From Pseudomonadota bacterium (lineage in GTDB: Bacteria; Pseudomonadota; Alphaproteobacteria; Rhizobiales; Hyphomicrobiaceae), in NCBI GenBank assembly GCA_023405815.1, contig JAEXXM010000072.1:1-64000 (forward strand): a DNA stretch of 64,000 nt, written 5' to 3'. Under the pieces are notes generated by a model. That model made no database searches and was not told where the DNA came from. It saw only the letters and a program-made list of their open reading frames with translations. The first letter of the stretch is position 1, and each line of letters starts with the position of its first letter. Made by a program: the position numbers and the translations under genes. Positions 62,461 through 64,000 of this stretch are shown here, in pieces.

Positions 62461-62902
62461 GCTCTACGACAAGGCAGTTGCCGTCTGTGCCGGTGATCCG
62501 CACCCGCGATCCCTGCGGTGCATCGGAGCCGAGCGCGTTCCATACGGTATCGCCGACGCGGACCTTGCCGCGCCCATCCGCGATCGCCTCCTCGACCGTC
62601 ACCACGCGCCCGACGTACTGCAGCGCCCGCGCATTGAGGTCGGGCTCGTCGCTTTGCGCCACGTCCGGTGAAGCGTAGCGGCGCGCGAAAAAGACCGTGA
62701 TGCAGGAAATGATGGCGAAGGTGATCAGCTGCCACTCCCATGCAATGTCGATGGTCAGGCCGAGCGCCCCGACGATCACCGCCGCGACGCCGAACCATAC
62801 AAAGTGCACGCCCGGCACGACCGACTCGAGCGCGAACAGCACCACGGCGACGATGAACCAGTTCCACGCGCCAAGGTTCCAGAAGAATTCCGTCAGCCCC
62901 AT
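62447..62902 (-). CDS. NfeD family protein
   Basis: A 151-residue membrane protein with two or three hydrophobic segments (WFIVAVVLFALESVVPGVHFVWFGVAAVIVGALGL and LITFAIISCITVFF). A soluble OB-fold domain follows (LNARALQYVGRVVTVEEAIADGRGKVRVGDTVWNALG). The pairing of NfeD with a stomatin/SPFH gene is very common, and NfeD is thought to regulate or anchor the SPFH protein. The gene lies 78 bp downstream of the SPFH gene in the same direction. Confidence 0.88.
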   Translation of the reverse strand: MGLTEFFWNLGAWNWFIVAVVLFALESVVPGVHFVWFGVAAVIVGALGLTIDIAWEWQLITFAIISCITVFFARRYASPDVAQSDEPDLNARALQYVGRVVTVEEAIADGRGKVRVGDTVWNALGSDAPQGSRVRITGTDGNCLVVEHALN

Positions 62903-62980
62903 GGCCTACAACTCACCCACGGCTCGCAACGTCCACACGACGCACGCATCATAGCAAAGTTTGGCGGCTCCCTGCCATCG

Positions 62981-63970
62981 CTATGCCCGTGGGACGCTGC
63001 CCCGGCTCGGCGTAGTCTGACCAGGTGTGCCCCCGCCGAAGGCTTCGCCCGTGATCTGCGCCAAGCCCGCGAGCGAGCCGATCACCGATGACGCCTCGAG
63101 CGGCATCAAGATCACCTTCTGGTTCGGCGCTTTGGCTAGCGCCTCCAGCGCCTTCACGTAGTTGTTGGCGACGAAGTAGTTGATCGCCTGCACGTTGCCT
63201 TTGGCGATCGCCTCCGACACGAGTTGCGTAGCCTTCGCTTCGGCTTCGGCGGCGCGCTCGCGCGCCTCGGCGTCGCGGAACGCCGCCTCCTTGCGACCCT
63301 CGGCCTCCAGCACCACGGCCTGCTTTTCGCCCTCGGCACGCAGGATGGCCGCCTGCCGCAGTCCCTCCGACTCCAGGATCTGCGCGCGCTTGTCGCGCTC
63401 GGCCTTCATCTGCCGCGCCATGCTGTCGACGAGGTCGCGCGGCGGGTCGATGTCCTTGATCTCGATGCGCGTCACCTTGATGCCCCAGGCTTCCGTCGCC
63501 TGATCGACGACTTGTAGCAGCCGCGCATTGATCTGATCGCGATTCGACAAGAGCTCGTCGAGGTCCATCGAGCCCATGACGGTACGAATGTTGGTCATCG
63601 TCAGGTTGACGATCGAGGGCTCGAGCTCGTCGACCTCGTAGGCGGCGCGCGCTGCGTTGAGGATCTGGAAGAACGTGACGCCGTTGACCCGCACCATGGC
63701 GTTGTCACGCGTAATGACGTCCTGGCTCGGGATATCGAGCACCTGCTCCTTCATGTTCATGCGGTACCCGACGCGCTCCATCACCGGGATGAGGATGTGC
63801 AGCCCTGGCTGCAAGGTGCGGGTATAGCGGCCGAAGTTCTCGACTGTGTAGTTCGTTCCCTGGGGGACGATCTTCACTGTCGACCACAGGACCACGATCG
63901 CCAGTATGACGAGCAGCACGCCGAAAACTTCAAAGCCGCCCGAGAACGGGCCAAGGAGGTCTTGTTCCAT
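62981..63970 (-). CDS. SPFH-domain (stomatin/QmcA-like) membrane protein
   Basis: A 329-residue protein. An N-terminal membrane anchor (GFEVFGVLLVILAIVVLWSTVKI) precedes VPQGTNYTVENFGRYTRTLQPGLHILIPVMERVGYRMN and the SPFH core (VNGVTFFQILNAARAAYEVDE...TNIRTVMGSMDLDELLSNRDQINARLLQVVDQATEAWGIKVTRIEIKDIDPPRDL). A coiled coil rich in Ala, Glu and Lys comes next (about 190-265). A glycine/threonine tail ends in GGTPGQTTPSRGSVPRA. SPFH proteins form membrane microdomains and modulate FtsH-type proteases. It is the first gene of an SPFH-NfeD-NfeD operon. Confidence 0.93.
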   Translation of the reverse strand: MEQDLLGPFSGGFEVFGVLLVILAIVVLWSTVKIVPQGTNYTVENFGRYTRTLQPGLHILIPVMERVGYRMNMKEQVLDIPSQDVITRDNAMVRVNGVTFFQILNAARAAYEVDELEPSIVNLTMTNIRTVMGSMDLDELLSNRDQINARLLQVVDQATEAWGIKVTRIEIKDIDPPRDLVDSMARQMKAERDKRAQILESEGLRQAAILRAEGEKQAVVLEAEGRKEAAFRDAEARERAAEAEAKATQLVSEAIAKGNVQAINYFVANNYVKALEALAKAPNQKVILMPLEASSVIGSLAGLAQITGEAFGGGTPGQTTPSRGSVPRA

Positions 63971-64000
63971 CGATCACCTGAGGGGGACTGGGTATGAAAC

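Overview
The window looks like the chromosome of a high-GC alphaproteobacterium of the Hyphomicrobiales (Rhizobiales) type. The grounds are an FzlA-like cell-division GST, an Hsp20 + DUF1150 pair behind an RpoH-like promoter, an LptC-LptA fusion next to lptB and rpoN, a short ribonuclease D, and a MutL carrying the endonuclease motif found outside the E. coli-type Dam/MutH system. I cannot name the genus.

Layout. 1-15800 is core chromosome: the edge of an IS1182-like element, recR, an aldehyde dehydrogenase / cysteine hydrolase / DUF779 group, an RlpA-like protein, an AmmeMemoRadiSam pair (radical SAM + Memo, without the AMMECR1 partner), mutL, ppa, two M16 peptidases, a small heat-shock gene with DUF1150, and an NDUFA9-like dehydrogenase. 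A tRNA-Leu(CAG) at 15939-16023 is the attachment site of a genomic island of about 20.1 kb (16006-36167). An 18-bp direct repeat of the tRNA 3' end bounds the island, and a tyrosine integrase lies immediately inside. From 36.1 kb to the end the core resumes, and is rich in envelope functions: a glycosyltransferase, rnd, lptCA-lptB, rpoN, ptsN, uppP, fzlA, queG, a coiled-coil secreted protein, a YiiX-like hydrolase, an HPF/cold-shock fusion, a GT4 glycosyltransferase, speE, a lytic transglycosylase, galE, galU, an outer-membrane barrel, kdsD, and an SPFH/NfeD operon.

The island is a mosaic. It has two tyrosine recombinases and a serine resolvase; a membrane/coiled-coil/winged-helix protein preceded by a hairpin that recurs before the next small genes; a 777-residue protein resembling podovirus internal virion proteins, with no other recognisable virion gene; a HEPN-like protein facing a DUF2971 protein; a DUF4238 protein facing an AlbA_2/Schlafen-type protein; and a translationally coupled pair whose second member looks like a minimal family-A polymerase (motifs A, B and C) with no exonuclease domain. 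This polymerase cassette (26996-30124) and the HEPN/DUF2971 pair are the most likely places for an undescribed replication or defence system. Several island genes use TTG, GTG or possibly CTG starts, and at least three very short genes sit between the larger ones.

Functional themes of the core: LPS export and sugar precursors (lptCA, lptB, kdsD, galE, galU, glycosyltransferases), peptidoglycan remodelling (RlpA-like, lytic transglycosylase, uppP, fzlA), nitrogen/sigma-54 regulation (rpoN, ptsN), DNA repair (recR, mutL) and proteostasis (M16 pair, Hsp20, SPFH/NfeD). Two intergenic palindromic repeat families occur in the core; I saw neither inside the island.
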